From positions 30,484,920 through 30,548,919 of the forward strand of contig JAMKCF010000001.1 of the NCBI GenBank assembly GCA_023634235.1: DNA of 64,000 nt, in the 5' to 3' direction. The translations under genes and the position numbers were made by a program. Below are positions 54,348-64,000 of the stretch, one piece after another. The notes under the pieces were generated by a model, which ran no database searches, had not been told where the DNA came from, and worked only from the letters and a program-made list of their open reading frames with translations. Numbering within the stretch: position 1 is the first letter of the stretch; every line of letters starts with the position of its first letter. This stretch comes from Pisaster brevispinus. Its lineage: Eukaryota > Echinodermata > Asteroidea > Forcipulatida > Asteriidae.

Positions 54348-54416
54348 AACACTAAAGCGGGAAGTAGACATTGGGTGATGGATAATTACCCAAGAAGTCT
54401 GTTGCCACCTAGTGTC
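54348..54416. mobile_element. Small TIR element, internally deleted
   Basis: The outer parts ACACTAAAGCGGGAAG and TGCCACCTAGTGTC remain, with most of the centre deleted. Confidence 0.58.
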
Positions 54417-54589
54417 TCTGAGAGTCATCAAGTGGTAATTAATTGTGCACTGAATAATGAAATAGGAGTATCAAATAGTTTTGATTCAGACTGGTCTTGA
54501 TGACAAGTTAAACAATGGATTAATATTCATTGGAAAAATTTCAAACAGACAAAAAATGGTTTGTGTAAACAGTTTCAGATTAAACATTT

Positions 54590-54945
54590 ATGGTGGCATG
54601 CCTGATTTCAAGCTATGCCAGATAAGTTTGGCAGTGCAGTACTCAGTCCAACACCATATGTCAACTCAACACCCACGACTGTTGGACTCTGATTATGGTG
54701 GGATGCATGACCATATGCTAAGCATGATCAATTTGACCATGTTTTATTCAGTCCAACACTGTATGGTAACTCAACACCAAAACTGTTGCTCATTGATTAT
54801 GGTGGTATGCATGACCACATGCTGAGCATGATCAATTTGACATTGTTGTACTCAGTCCAACTGCATACATGTACATGTACATTTATGTATATGGTAACTC
54901 AAAACCCACTACTGTTGGTATGTCTGACCCGATGCTAAGCATGAC
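54590..54945. repeat. Minisatellite, ~100 bp period (about 3.5 units)
   Basis: The longest copy in the array, with units at roughly 54630, 54745 and 54845 sharing a CAGTCCAAC...AACTCAACACC tract and CTGATTATGGTGG. Confidence 0.66.
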
Positions 54946-54950
54946 CAGCT

Positions 54951-55113
54951 GTCGATTTCACCAAACTCTTCCTAACTTAGGATTAATCTTAGGACTTAGG
55001 ACGAGTCCCAGCCTTGCACTGTAACACGTAAGCCTTAAGATTAATCCTAAGTTAGCACTAGTCACTCGTCCTAACTCGAGATAGGATTAATCCTAGCGTT
55101 TCGTGAAATCGGC
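54951..55113. mobile_element. MITE with GTCGATTTCAC TIRs
   Basis: Left end GTCGATTTCACCAAAC and right end in reverse complement GCCGATTTCACGAAAC, each followed by CTTAGGATTAATC-like inner repeats. About 163 bp and strongly self-complementary. Confidence 0.8.
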
Positions 55114-55179
55114 TGCAGTTTGGCAGTGCAGTAGGCTACTCATCAGACAAACATTATATAGTAACTCTCCACGTTGATG

Positions 55180-55455
55180 TACAATGTATGATGCTCAGTG
55201 TACAGCCAGTGATTCAATGGCATTTTAAAATGAACATCCATTCACAACAAAGGATCAGGATGACGATCTTGCAATGTCCGAAATTTGTGCAGTGGTCTTC
55301 AAGGGCGGCTAGTGGTTTAACAACTGTTTTGGGGCTCATCTGAATGGCAATACTACCACCAGGCAAGCATGCCATATGGTGGAGAGGGATTACAATGGGG
55401 AGACTTGGGCGACTCCTCAAAGAAATGCAGCATGAAAATGCGTCAAGTCCCTTAA
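55180..55455 (+). pseudogene. Decayed C-terminal fragment of a PAN-fibrinogen gene
   Basis: From YDAQCTASDSM to KKCSMKMRQVP the translation follows the last third of the family FReD (TTKDQDDD, FNNCFGAHLNG), with stops in place of residues after AF and in GG*WF, and a frameshift near 55355. No PAN module, promoter or signal peptide is found. This is the last trace of the array on this side. Confidence 0.85.
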
Positions 55456-55493
55456 GTTTAACGTCAAACATAGAGTTCTTGGAACACTCATTC

Positions 55494-56330
55494 AAACGAT
55501 CAATCAATCAATCAATCAATCAAAGCTTATTTCCAAATCAAATCAATACAAGGAATATACAGAGGTTAAAGTAGAATGGACCAAGCAAGTCTCGCGAGTA
55601 TTCAAACCATTTTGCATTACAGGAAAGCTCCATTGAAGAAAGAGGCTGAAAAGAAACATCCTTTTCATCTGGCAAGTCACACCTGTTATCTTCATGTAAA
55701 TCCTTTTCCAAAATGTGGACTTAATTCAATCATGCACAAACCACTAGGACGGCTGACTGCCCCAGGCAAATTTACTGCCCATCCATTAGGTTTAAGGACC
55801 CAAGTAATTCAATGTACCCACTCAGTGAGAAGGATGTTCCGAGTTTTTGTGGCCAAACTCATACACATTCTTTAATGGCGCATTCCGGTAATGCTGTTTA
55901 TACAAATTAGTGATGCCATTTATGTATTTATAAAAGCAATGGTCCGAGGATTGATCCCTGGGGTACCCCACTTGATAATGTGGGACTGGTAGAAAAGTTA
56001 GAATTAACATCCTGTTGGACACATAGTAAACCACTCTTGTGTGTTTTGCCACAAATTCCATAATGGTTGAACTTATACAATAATGTATCATAGTTAAGTG
56101 TATCAAATGCTTCAGAAAACTAATCAAGGAATATCCCTAAAGTATGATTGAGAATTGTCTAACCCTGCCACAACCTTGTTTAGAATTGCACGGGAAGTAG
56201 AATATTTAGCACGGAAGGCAAATTGATAAAATGTAAAGGATATTTTTCCTGGAGAGAGCCAAGCAGGCATTCATAAACAACTCTACTTGAGATTTTCGAA
56301 AAGCTAGAAAGAATAGAATAGCACAATAAT
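55494..56330 (-). mobile_element. Degraded LINE (CR1/L2-like), antisense
   Basis: Read on the -, pieces of a reverse transcriptase appear in order: FAFRAKYSTSRAILNK (about 56180-56230), then an AFDTLNYDTLLYKFNHYGI segment (56060-56115) and SGVPQGSILGPLL (about 55940-55980). Stops and frameshifts separate them. At 55494-55525, repeats of TCAA (TTGA on the -) form a 3' tail. Confidence 0.75.
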
Positions 56331-57145
56331 TAATAACTATAAATTTCACATTCAGCCTTTTTCGGGAGTGGCAAGAATAAATTTTTGCAATTTTTGATCT
56401 TTAAAAAAATAATCTTTACTGTTTTAACTTACATGTATGTACCAATATGGCTATTTTTCTCTGTCTATATGATTACGCTGTACATGTCTTCTTCTTTTTT
56501 AATTGTCTCGTTTTACTCTTTAAGAAACTTTTAATGTTGTAAAGCACCTCAGGGTCATCCTCGTCCCCATGGTTTACTTTATTTCCAACCATGTTTGTAT
56601 ATAGTAAACCCTGGGATGAAAACTCCTCACTTATACCCTGATTGGACAACAACATTACATTAGCACATGTACATTTTTCCAATACATACAAGCTACTAAA
56701 TCTGGTACAGGACCACGAGACTATGGCGAAGATGTGAATTTCGATATGCAGCCAGACTATTCTAATTTGCATACGTATCCAAAATTTGTGGATATGCAAA
56801 TGTTCCAATACCAGGGTGAGAGAGCAGTCAACCTCGTACTGCTCGACACACCCTGGGGAAGAGGTTGCCTCAGGGTTGGTTCAGCATGAGGCCCTCAATA
56901 AATCAAACTATTATTGTTATTAATGTTCATGTGGTTAGAAACCACACCAGTAAAAAGGGATTTATAAGTTAACGATCTAAATAAAGGGATGGCAAATGCA
57001 TCTATTTACTTTCTTGGTAATAAAAGTAATAAATTAGAGTCAAAGCTACATGTACAACTGTTTTTACGAGCTAGTTTTTTAACAATGTAATAAAACTTCT
57101 TTTTCAGTACCAAGGTTAAGGAACATAGAATAGAGGACAGGATCT
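56331..57145. other. No gene seen
   Basis: AT-rich unique sequence. A - strand frame of about 110 codons (56473-56808) shows no family features, and part of it resembles 3' sequence of LINEs (GAGGTGCTTTACAACATT on the -). Confidence 0.45.
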
Positions 57146-57329
57146 GGGCCATATTTCATAGAGCTGCTTAAGCAAAACAAAGTAGCTAAGCACAACAAAA
57201 TTATGCTTACCAGAACAGGGTTACCAGCCAAAACACCCCATGTACAATTTGTGACTGGTATCCTGCTCATTTCTGCTGAAAAGTGTTAAACACTATTTTC
57301 TGCTTTAAGCACTTCTATGAAATTGGGCC
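57146..57329. mobile_element. MITE, ~184 bp
   Basis: Inverted ends GGGCCATATTTCATAGAGCT and, in reverse complement, GGGCCCAATTTCATAGAAGT. The interior has an ACTGGTATCCTGCTCATTTC tract. A truncated inverted relative is at 63341-63481. Confidence 0.75.
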
Positions 57330-57536
57330 CGGGGTAATCAGTAAAAGTAATTATTTAAAGTGTCAGCTGTGGCAATTAATTTGTCATTATGTTCACCTAG
57401 CGATAACAATTCCAAATTAAATTAAGACATCATAGAGCAATTTTTGTTTTAAATAACACATTACGGGAAAACTCCATTAAAGATTTTCTGAGTTTCGCCA
57501 CAAATATATATCCTTCTCATTGATTGGTGTGTTTAT

Positions 57537-57893
57537 CAACAATAATCAGTTTTTATATCGCGCTTTACACACCCTCAGGGCGTCTCAAAGCACTTCCAAC
57601 ATCATTACCCCTGGTCACTGGGCCATTTATTCCATTCCTTAAACCATCTCAGCTCCCTTGGGAGTATACAGCCTGTGCTGCCAAATATGTAGCGCACCAA
57701 GCTAAATCAATCACAAGAACCATCTCTGCCCTCACAGGTTCCCATTTATACCCCTGGGTGAAGAGAAGCAATTACAGTAAAGCATCTTGCTCAGGGACAC
57801 AAGTGTCATGACCAGGACTCGAACCCACACTCTGCTGAACAGAAACATCGGAGCTTGAGTTGGGTGTTCTTATCCGCTCGGCCACGACACGCC
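57537..57893 (-). mobile_element. tRNA-derived SINE
   Basis: In reverse complement the head reads GTGGCCGAGCGGATAAGAAC (A-box-like, Leu/Ser tRNA type) and GGGTTCGAGTCCTGGTCATG (B box), followed by ACTTGTGTCCCTGAGCAAGA. It ends AAAGCGCGATATAAAAACTG before ATTATTGTTG. RNA polymerase III boxes plus a LINE-like 3' tail make it a SINE. Confidence 0.8.
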
Positions 57894-57901
57894 TAAACAA
57901 G

Positions 57902-58215
57902 TAGACACTATATTCAGCTGAAACTTTCACAACCACAATGGGTGACTTTTATGTCTTTCTTGTTAAATGTGCCAATAAATCAGCATTACATTGACAAAAA
58001 CCAATCTATGACCCCTAGCTACCTTTTATTATCAACAACTTGGCAACATTACCTTCGGTCCGAAATCTTCAGCTTGGCTCTCACTAAATGATTCATCCTT
58101 TCTGAACATCACTGAAACTTTTAAAATCTAGATTGGTTGCTCACATACAGCGCCTCCACAGGATCCAATCGGTTCAGGCTAGGCCCGGATTCTTTCCACT
58201 TGGATCGTTCATTCC
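57902..58215. repeat. Ancient, rearranged copies of array spacer blocks
   Basis: 57902-58020 matches, in the opposite orientation, the array block with TTTTTGTCAACATAATGC. 58040-58205 matches, in the same orientation, the TTACCTCTGATCAGAAACTT and GCGCCACCACAGGACCTGAT block. Divergence is high. Confidence 0.5.
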
Positions 58216-59148
58216 TTGCCAAGAGGTCTCACTTTTACGTTTGGGATTAACCGGATGTAATAACATTCTTTCTAGTAATGAAGCCAGTCCTCAAAAACTT
58301 CCATGACTGTAACTCGAAGGTTCTGAAGATACCTGTGTAGAACGGAGGATGAAGAAATTTCAGTTTTAGATGTGGGATGAGGGGAAAACCCACGCAATCG
58401 AGGCCCAAATTCATGGCTCTGCTTTCCGCAGAATTCTGGGCTTACAGTTCCCAAAATGGAAATTGGGTGTGGGTAAAAGCCGAAATTCCGACCTGCAATG
58501 ACCTGCAATGACCTGCAATGACCTGCCATGCCTGTATTGCTACCCGACTACGAATACAGTGCCACTTTGCGTGCATCTGTTGCATAGTCCGGTGCCTGCT
58601 GTCTGTTTTGTCCGTCAGGCGATCAACAAAGTCGGTCAAATTTTCATGTTTTCTAGTTCCGGGGATTATTTTTTTGCAGAGTTAAGCGGGTAATAATGAC
58701 AACAACTAATATCTGATACCATTTCAATTGAGTTCCGACTTCCCTTGCAGCAACATCTTTAAAAAATATATTATATATTTTTTTACAGTTCCAGCAGATC
58801 AGGCAATTCTGGCTTTTACCAATTTCCATGGAAATTGCATGAGGAGGGCGTCTATTTAACAATGGAGGAACATTATCCTTATGAGGACAAAGATCCAAAT
58901 CCAGTTGTCATGGTTGTACCACAATCATATCCAGAGCTGCCAACATTTTGCATCTTGCAACCAGGGAGACTTTGTATGACAGTCAAGGAGATATTTAGAA
59001 TTACATTCAACATAAATTTTAATAGGGACAAAGTTTCCTGTAATCAGAAAGTTTTTTTTTTTCCTAACTTGGAAAAATTCATTTAAGTTCTGGAATTTTT
59101 CTGCAGAATCAGGGAGAGTTGGCAGCTCTGCACAACCTACTCCTAGTC
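58216..59148. other. Mostly unique sequence, no gene seen
   Basis: A small tandem repeat of ACCTGCAATG (about 4 units) lies at 58492-58531. Otherwise no feature I can support. Confidence 0.45.
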
Positions 59149-59259
59149 TAGACCCAGTAACTGGGGCGCTGCACTCCTTTTTCGAATTAATTTTGACATC
59201 TTCGGTCGTTCTGTCAAAATTTCGAAAAAATGAGTACAGCGCCCCAGTTACTGGGTCTA
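59149..59259. mobile_element. Foldback MITE, 111 bp
   Basis: Perfect inverted ends TAGACCCAGTAACTGGGGCG (continuing CTG). Inner parts are also partly complementary (TTTCGAA, TTTTGACA). Confidence 0.85.
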
Positions 59260-59883
59260 CTCTCCCCTTGCTCTATGGTGCTACTGCTAGTGAGGTGCGT
59301 TCCGTGGAAACAATAGCTAGCGGAACGAACGTCGATGGTACCGTACCAGATGCACAATCCTGGCACTGGCAGCGAATTTAAGCGAGTTGGATATGTGACT
59401 TGTTAGTTCGTATAAATTTTATCACAAGCAAACATTAGGATCAAATCACTGTACCTAGGGCGAATTCCGGGGGCAGGGTCGGGAAGTGTGTGGATATTAT
59501 CCCGAGGAAGCCCCATCCATCCATAAAGAGTTCCAAAATACTCCCGAACTGTCACCGATCTACGTGCCTGAAAGGTCGAAGTTGACACTGCTACTGCAGC
59601 TACAGTGCTAAGTGTTTATAGCGCTACAGGGCATTAGTGCTAGGTGCTAGGTGCTACTCTACTCTACCCCTCCAGCGCGGGAGAATCGTGCCAGGACGAT
59701 CACGTGTGTAAATAATGTGTCAAATTGCAGGCAAGCGCCATGTGTTCGTTTACGATCACATTGTTTACTTGGTATAGCGCCCTCAAGTGGCGAAACTCAC
59801 TTTAAGTCTTGTGCGTATAGTGTACATGTAGCTTGCTAAAAATAGCACACACTAACCGCGGTAGTTCTCGTGAGGACGTAGGA

Positions 59884-62608
59884 ATGGCCCACAAAGAGCT
59901 CTTCGATTTTGAGCATTTACTCGCTGAATTTACAGCGTGTAAAACGCCAGAGAATGACATTTTGATCGAACACTATCTGAACGCATTCAATGATCTGTCA
60001 AGGTGGGTAATTTCTATTTTGTTTGATTTTTGCATAGACCTCTATCCAGTATCTGTCTATGTACAGACACGTCGGTGACATTTCTTGCTTGCTCATGTCC
60101 TGTGACTGTGTGTCATTTGTGTGGTGGGCCGGGTCGGGTGTATGAATAATACCGCACCGGTACTCTGGCAGGACGTGAAGCCAGTCGTACGTAGTACTAG
60201 TACTGACTGCTGCCGGTACTAGCATACAGTAGTAGTAACTACTATTAATCTGATTTCTGATTTTGTTTTGCTTTGCCCTCAGAAATATCTGGGAAATTTG
60301 ACTATTTATTTAAAATATTAATAATAATAAAAATAGACTGAAAGTGAAATGTGAAAGGCTTTACCATCCATGGCCCATGCATTGCATGAATGGACATGTA
60401 TACAGCTTACACTCAAGAGGTCAGTCCTTGTTCTTGTTGTACTCAATAAAGTTGAGATTCTACACATGTACATGTACTTTTCCCCGGGGGGGGGGGGGGA
60501 GTGTTAAAACTACAATGTTCTTTTGAAAACAGCTTTTGTACTAACTACAATACTTACTAGAGGTTCTTTCTGCTAACATCTCCACGTGGAGACAATGGCG
60601 GAACGAATCTCTTACGTAGTAGGGCTAGGAGTAGTTAACTTATAGTGTCCATATGTAGGCAGGGTCCACAACACTAACATTGGAACGTAGCTTCCCATCA
60701 AAGCTTTTTCTCACGTCTCATTCCCCGATGTTCAAGTGTACCCCACAGTTGCGATAATGGCGTACATTTGTTTGTTTGTTTAGATGATCTTCCCATCAAG
60801 AGAACTCGGCAAACTCCCACAAAAAGAAGGGGATATAAGTTACACCAAGCTGGCAGCAGCCAATCTCTCTCATACAAACATTGGTTTAATGTCTATGATT
60901 TATGAAACTGCACCAATCAATAAGTTGTGATTCAGTAACTAGACGACCATACTTATTCTAGTCTAGTCATTGTAGAATCAGCGTTTAGCTTGGTAGGATT
61001 CGAACCCACAACCTTGTAACTGCAAGTCCTGCAGTCTAAACACTGGAACACGCATTGACACGGTGAGATTATCTTGTTTGTCTGTCTGCCGACTTGCGTT
61101 CGGACATGTCAGAACAAATCACATGTCACCTCAGTCCAATTTATAGGGGGTGGGAAAGGGGGTCCTTCACACTAAACTGTAATGATTGATTGTTCACTGT
61201 GAGCCACGCCCACTTCACACAAACTGTTTCCAATCACCACAGCCCCATACTGTATTTCTCGGTACATGTAGTCAGCTTACGTTAGGCCGTGTCCCCGCCG
61301 TCTACTGGCTTAGTCATCAGTTTGGGTTCAAACTCAGGTCATGACGCTTGCGTCCTTGAGCCAGATATTTAATCATTTAATTGCTCCTTATTCGTACATC
61401 CCGACTTACGGAAACTGTGGAGTACAACATACAGGTAGACGTGTAGAAGTAGAAGTTTCTCTCACTCTTGAACTTGCGAAGTAATGTAGACATGGTAGCA
61501 GGCCTCGAAACAACCCACGGCACCCACAGCAATTGCTGCGGTGCCCTGTGCTTTTGCTGTGGTGCCCTTTGCAAAGTTCCAATACAAGAGTGCCCCTTAC
61601 CAGAGGAAAATTGCCTTACAAGTGCCCCTTCAAGAGCAAAGTTCAAGGCCTGTAGTAGAGATTGGAAAAAATAGTAAAGTTGAACAGACAACCCTAACGA
61701 ACTAGGCCCTTTTAATTTTATCTTAGCCTCAATCTTTCTAATGTACATTTGTCCTGTACAGTATTAGAGTAAAAAGCTCATAGGACCTGGAAGCTTCAAA
61801 ATCCACCTTGTTTTCTTATTTACACAATGTATAATAATAAATTTTCTATTCAGGGTTCTCCCCAGGTTTGCGTATCGGCCGAAATTTGCGAGTATCGGCA
61901 CGCAATTCACGCATATCGGCCCGATACGCTAGCTTGTGCATGGGTAGAACCCTGCTATTAATTCTGGTTGTGAAGCCTCAGATTCTCAGAATTTAAGCGA
62001 ACTTTTAAAATCACTACTTAGCCAAGAACCCCGTGGAGAGAAGACAAAGAAGGTTCAGACAATTTCTCTAATTTCTGATCATTTCCACCAGGTTCTTTGA
62101 GCTGTTGGGCACCGCGTTCGGGTTCGTCTCCAAGGACATCAACGAGAAAATCAAAATCCTGAAAGCCCACCGGGACGAGCAGCCCGACCACTTTGTCTCC
62201 ATCCAAGCCATGGTCGCCCACGAGGTGCAGGAGGACCTGACGACGTCCAAGACGGCCTCGGGTCTGGTGTCAGGCTCGCGGACGTTACTCAGGCTCCACC
62301 GAACGATGGATTTCGTCGCCAAGTTTTTAACCCGCTTGAAGGGGATGAACGACGAGGAGTACACGGGGAAACCCGCGTCGGAGGAGTACAATGTTTCCCT
62401 CGGGAAGTTTCACCCGTGGATGATCCGGAAGATGGCCGGGATCGCGATGTACACGCTCCCGACGAGGAAGGTATTTATCGAGAAGTATTGCAAACACGGC
62501 AAGGAGCGTCTGGAGGAGCTGGTGGGACCCACCTCGGCTTTGATGACGGAGATTTATGAAATCACGCAGAAATTGTATGCTGAGAACAATCTACTGGAAC
62601 TACCATAG
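59884..62608 (+). CDS. CPTP: Ceramide-1-phosphate transfer protein homologue (two exons)
   Basis: Exons 59884-60002 (donor CAAG/GTGGGT, phase 2) and 62092-62608 (acceptor TTTCCACCAG) join in frame to encode 211 residues; human CPTP has 214. It is a GLTP-fold cytosolic protein that moves ceramide-1-phosphate between membranes. The headgroup-binding residues known from human CPTP are all present: Asp55 and Lys59 (SKDINEK), Arg103 and Arg107 (SRTLLRLHR), His147 (FHPW). The C-terminus KLYAENNLLELP is nearly the human one. The ATG follows an in-frame upstream region without ATG. Exon 2 is markedly GC-rich compared with its surroundings. The gene is unrelated to the array and marks its flank. The 2.1 kb intron holds SINE and TIR elements. 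Confidence 0.92.
60965..61050 (-). mobile_element. tRNA-like SINE fragment in the CPTP intron
   Basis: The reverse complement reads CTGCAGGACTTGCAGTTACA, then GTGGGTTCGAATCCTACC, a B-box motif in a tRNA-like context. The cloverleaf is incomplete, so it is not called as a tRNA gene. Confidence 0.5.
61280..61395 (+). mobile_element. SINE fragment in the CPTP intron
   Basis: GGGTTCAAACTCAGGTCATG followed by ACGCTTGCGTCCTTGAGCCA and AATTGCTCC is homologous to the B-box and body of the SINE at 57537-57893, in the opposite orientation. Confidence 0.6.
61499..61652. mobile_element. Small TIR element (CAGGCCTYGAA ends), copy 1
   Basis: Ends CAGGCCTCGAA and TTCAAGGCCTG. The interior has GTGCCCTGTGCTTTTGCTGT. 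A second copy is at 63482-63648, so the two flank exon 2 of CPTP. Confidence 0.7.
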
Positions 62609-62639
62609 CTGGGTTGGGGTTTTTTTTCCAGTGAAGACC

Positions 62640-63080
62640 ATGTGAACACCAATCGAGGGATCAATTTCAATCGGGAGACATAACAGGAACCAAACTATTT
62701 CTTATGTGTACTTAAAACTACCCCGATTGAATAACTTTACTTGTTAGGATCATGCGAACACCAATCGAGGGATCAATCTCAATCGGGAGACATAATGGGA
62801 ACTAAACATTTCCTTTATTTGGGTATACTTAAAACTACAAGTACCCAAATTACATGTACATATTCTGCATGTAAAAGATCATGTGAACACCAATCGAGGG
62901 ATCAATCTCAATCGGGAGACATAACAGGAACCAAACTATGTGTACTTAAAACTATCCCGATTGAATAACTTTACATGTTCGGATCATGCGAACACCAATC
63001 AAGGGATCAACCTCAATCGGGAGACATAACAAGAACCAAACTATTCCTATATTTGGGTTCATATAACTACCCCGATTGAA
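62640..63080. repeat. Four-copy repeat in the CPTP 3' region
   Basis: Copies of a segment with GAACACCAATCGAGGGATCA followed by CTCAATCGGGAGACATAA begin near 62644, 62755, 62884 and 62990, alternating GATCATG-C and GATCATG-T leaders, with ACCCCGATTGAATAACTTTA between some. The period alternates between roughly 106 and 130 bp. Confidence 0.8.
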
Positions 63081-63340
63081 TAACTTTGCATTGTCATTCT
63101 TGTCTACGACAGCGCATTCCCTTCAAAGTAATAATAGTATATGTTACCAAGTCACGAAAACAAGCCATTTTCCATGTCACAGGAGACATATTTTAAAATA
63201 TAATAAAAAGATTCTCAGTGAATATCGCGCCATGCAACTTTGAAGGGGCTGTGCCATCTGGATCGAAAGAGCCCTACGGCCGTGCATGGAGTTACGAACT
63301 CTCACCCAATTACAGCATGCGTGCGCCCTCCCTCCGTTTC

Positions 63341-63481
63341 ACAGGCAGAAATGAGCAGGATACCAGTCTCCAGTCATAAATTGTACTTATGGTATGCTAG
63401 TTTTGCTGGTAACCTTATTCTAGTAATCATACATGTACATGTAGTTATTTTTGTGCTGAAGCAGCTGTATGAAATTGGGCC
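63341..63481. mobile_element. Truncated relative of the 57146 MITE
   Basis: Contains GCAGAAATGAGCAGGATACC on the + (the reverse complement of the other's interior) and ends CTGTATGAAATTGGGCCC. Confidence 0.55.
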
Positions 63482-63648
63482 CTGGCCTTAAAATAACCCA
63501 CGGCGCTCACAGCAATTGCCGTGGTGCCCTGTGCTTTTGCTGTGGTGCCCTTTGCAAAGTTTCCAATACAAATTTACATTTTCCTCTTAGAGTTCCCCTT
63601 ACTAGCGGAAAATTGCCGTGCCCCTTCAAGAGCGAAGTTCAAGGCCTG
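63482..63648. mobile_element. Small TIR element (CAGGCCTYGAA ends), copy 2
   Basis: Homologous to 61499-61652 over its whole length with a short internal insertion; ends CTGGCCTTAAA and TTCAAGGCCTG. Confidence 0.68.
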
Positions 63649-64000
63649 GTATCATATTCAATGGAGAGCGCGTGCTTTAACTGGGTGAGAGTTCATAAGT
63701 TCGTGTGAAGTCGCAGACCTGCTTTGATCGCGGCGACACAGCCGATGTAATGGATGAAACGAAATATCAGCAGCAGGAATTACATTTTATCAGGTTCTGA
63801 AATACATGTAATAGCCAATTTGTTTCACTAAATTATTTGAATCTTCATTCAAAAAAAGATTGTTCATTAACGCACAATTATTGTGAACAGTCCAAAACCA
63901 GAGCAGGCACCGTTAGGCCTACAACCCGACTAGTCTGCAACTATTCTTTAGCCTAATTTGTCACACCGAACATGTTGGATTCTTGGATTAAAAAAATATT
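63649..64000. other. No gene seen
   Basis: Unique sequence to the window end; nothing I can support. Confidence 0.4.

Noticed and set aside
56473..56808. 111-codon - strand frame
   Set aside because: No signal, domain or conserved neighbour; partly similar to LINE 3' sequence.
57537..57893. Possible tRNA-Leu or tRNA-Ser gene
   Set aside because: The A and B boxes are good but the sequence continues into a SINE body and tail, and the arms are imperfect.
60965..61050. Possible tRNA gene on the -
   Set aside because: Only the B-box side is convincing; the acceptor stem and A box do not pair, so a SINE fragment is more likely.
61468..61674. Cysteine-rich + strand frame (NCCGALCFCCGALC)
   Set aside because: It lies in the short TIR element and recurs in its copy at 63482; a repeat translation, not a gene.
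1..64000. CRISPR array, bacterial operon or prophage
   Set aside because: Splice sites, LINE/SINE/MITE content and gene structure are those of an animal genome; none of the direct repeats has CRISPR-like spacing.

Overview
The window is animal nuclear DNA. It carries spliced genes, non-LTR retrotransposons with reverse-transcriptase remnants, tRNA-derived SINEs and many terminal-inverted-repeat (TIR) elements. Several repeats resemble short elements I associate with echinoderms, so a sea star or a close relative is my best guess; this is an inference from repeat character and was not searched.

From 1 to about 55.5 kb runs a tandem array of secreted fibrinogen-related lectin-like genes. Seven copies are intact (ATG 8607, 12428, 16899, 22496, 37618, 41190, 51996). 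One copy is cut by the window edge (2-163), one has a premature stop (3641-4630), and one is a decayed C-terminal relic (about 55180-55455). Each intact gene is a single uninterrupted ORF of about 327-330 codons: signal peptide, PAN/apple-like module with four cysteines, and a fibrinogen C-terminal (FReD) domain with a ficolin-type calcium site. All are on the + strand. They fall into two subfamilies (A: 3641, 16899, 22496, 41190; B: 2, 8607, 12428, 37618, 51996) that differ in the C-terminal ligand-pocket region and in the 3' flank.

The genes sit in a recurring unit, in this order: tandem copies of a ~190-240 bp upstream repeat, a relic of a fibrinogen domain, a promoter module with a perfect TGACGTCA box about 190-200 bp before the start, the gene, its 3' flank, a repeat with a retroelement-like tail, a small TIR element with CTCF-like TIRs, a ~100 bp minisatellite, and spacer blocks. 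Two large duplications are visible: 1-5218 with 13252-18464, and 22496-27690 with 41190-46825. Because paralogous empty sites exist, many insertions can be delimited exactly: a Harbinger-like element (18465-19325, TAA), a piggyBac-like element (45196-45945, TTAA), a hAT element (48529-50492, 8-bp duplication), a LINE fragment (21274-21837, 12-bp duplication) and an unassigned element (24482-24832, 6-bp duplication).

The gene-poor gap at 28.4-35.6 kb is a 7225-bp ISL2EU/IS4EU-type DNA transposon (28361-35585, AT duplication). It has a SWIM/YqaJ/PHD nuclease gene on + and a THAP/DDE transposase gene on -, both broken by stops and frameshifts.

Downstream of the array lie LINE, SINE and MITE debris and then an unrelated two-exon gene (59884-60002 joined to 62092-62608). 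It encodes a 211-residue ceramide-1-phosphate transfer protein homologue and marks the flank of the array.
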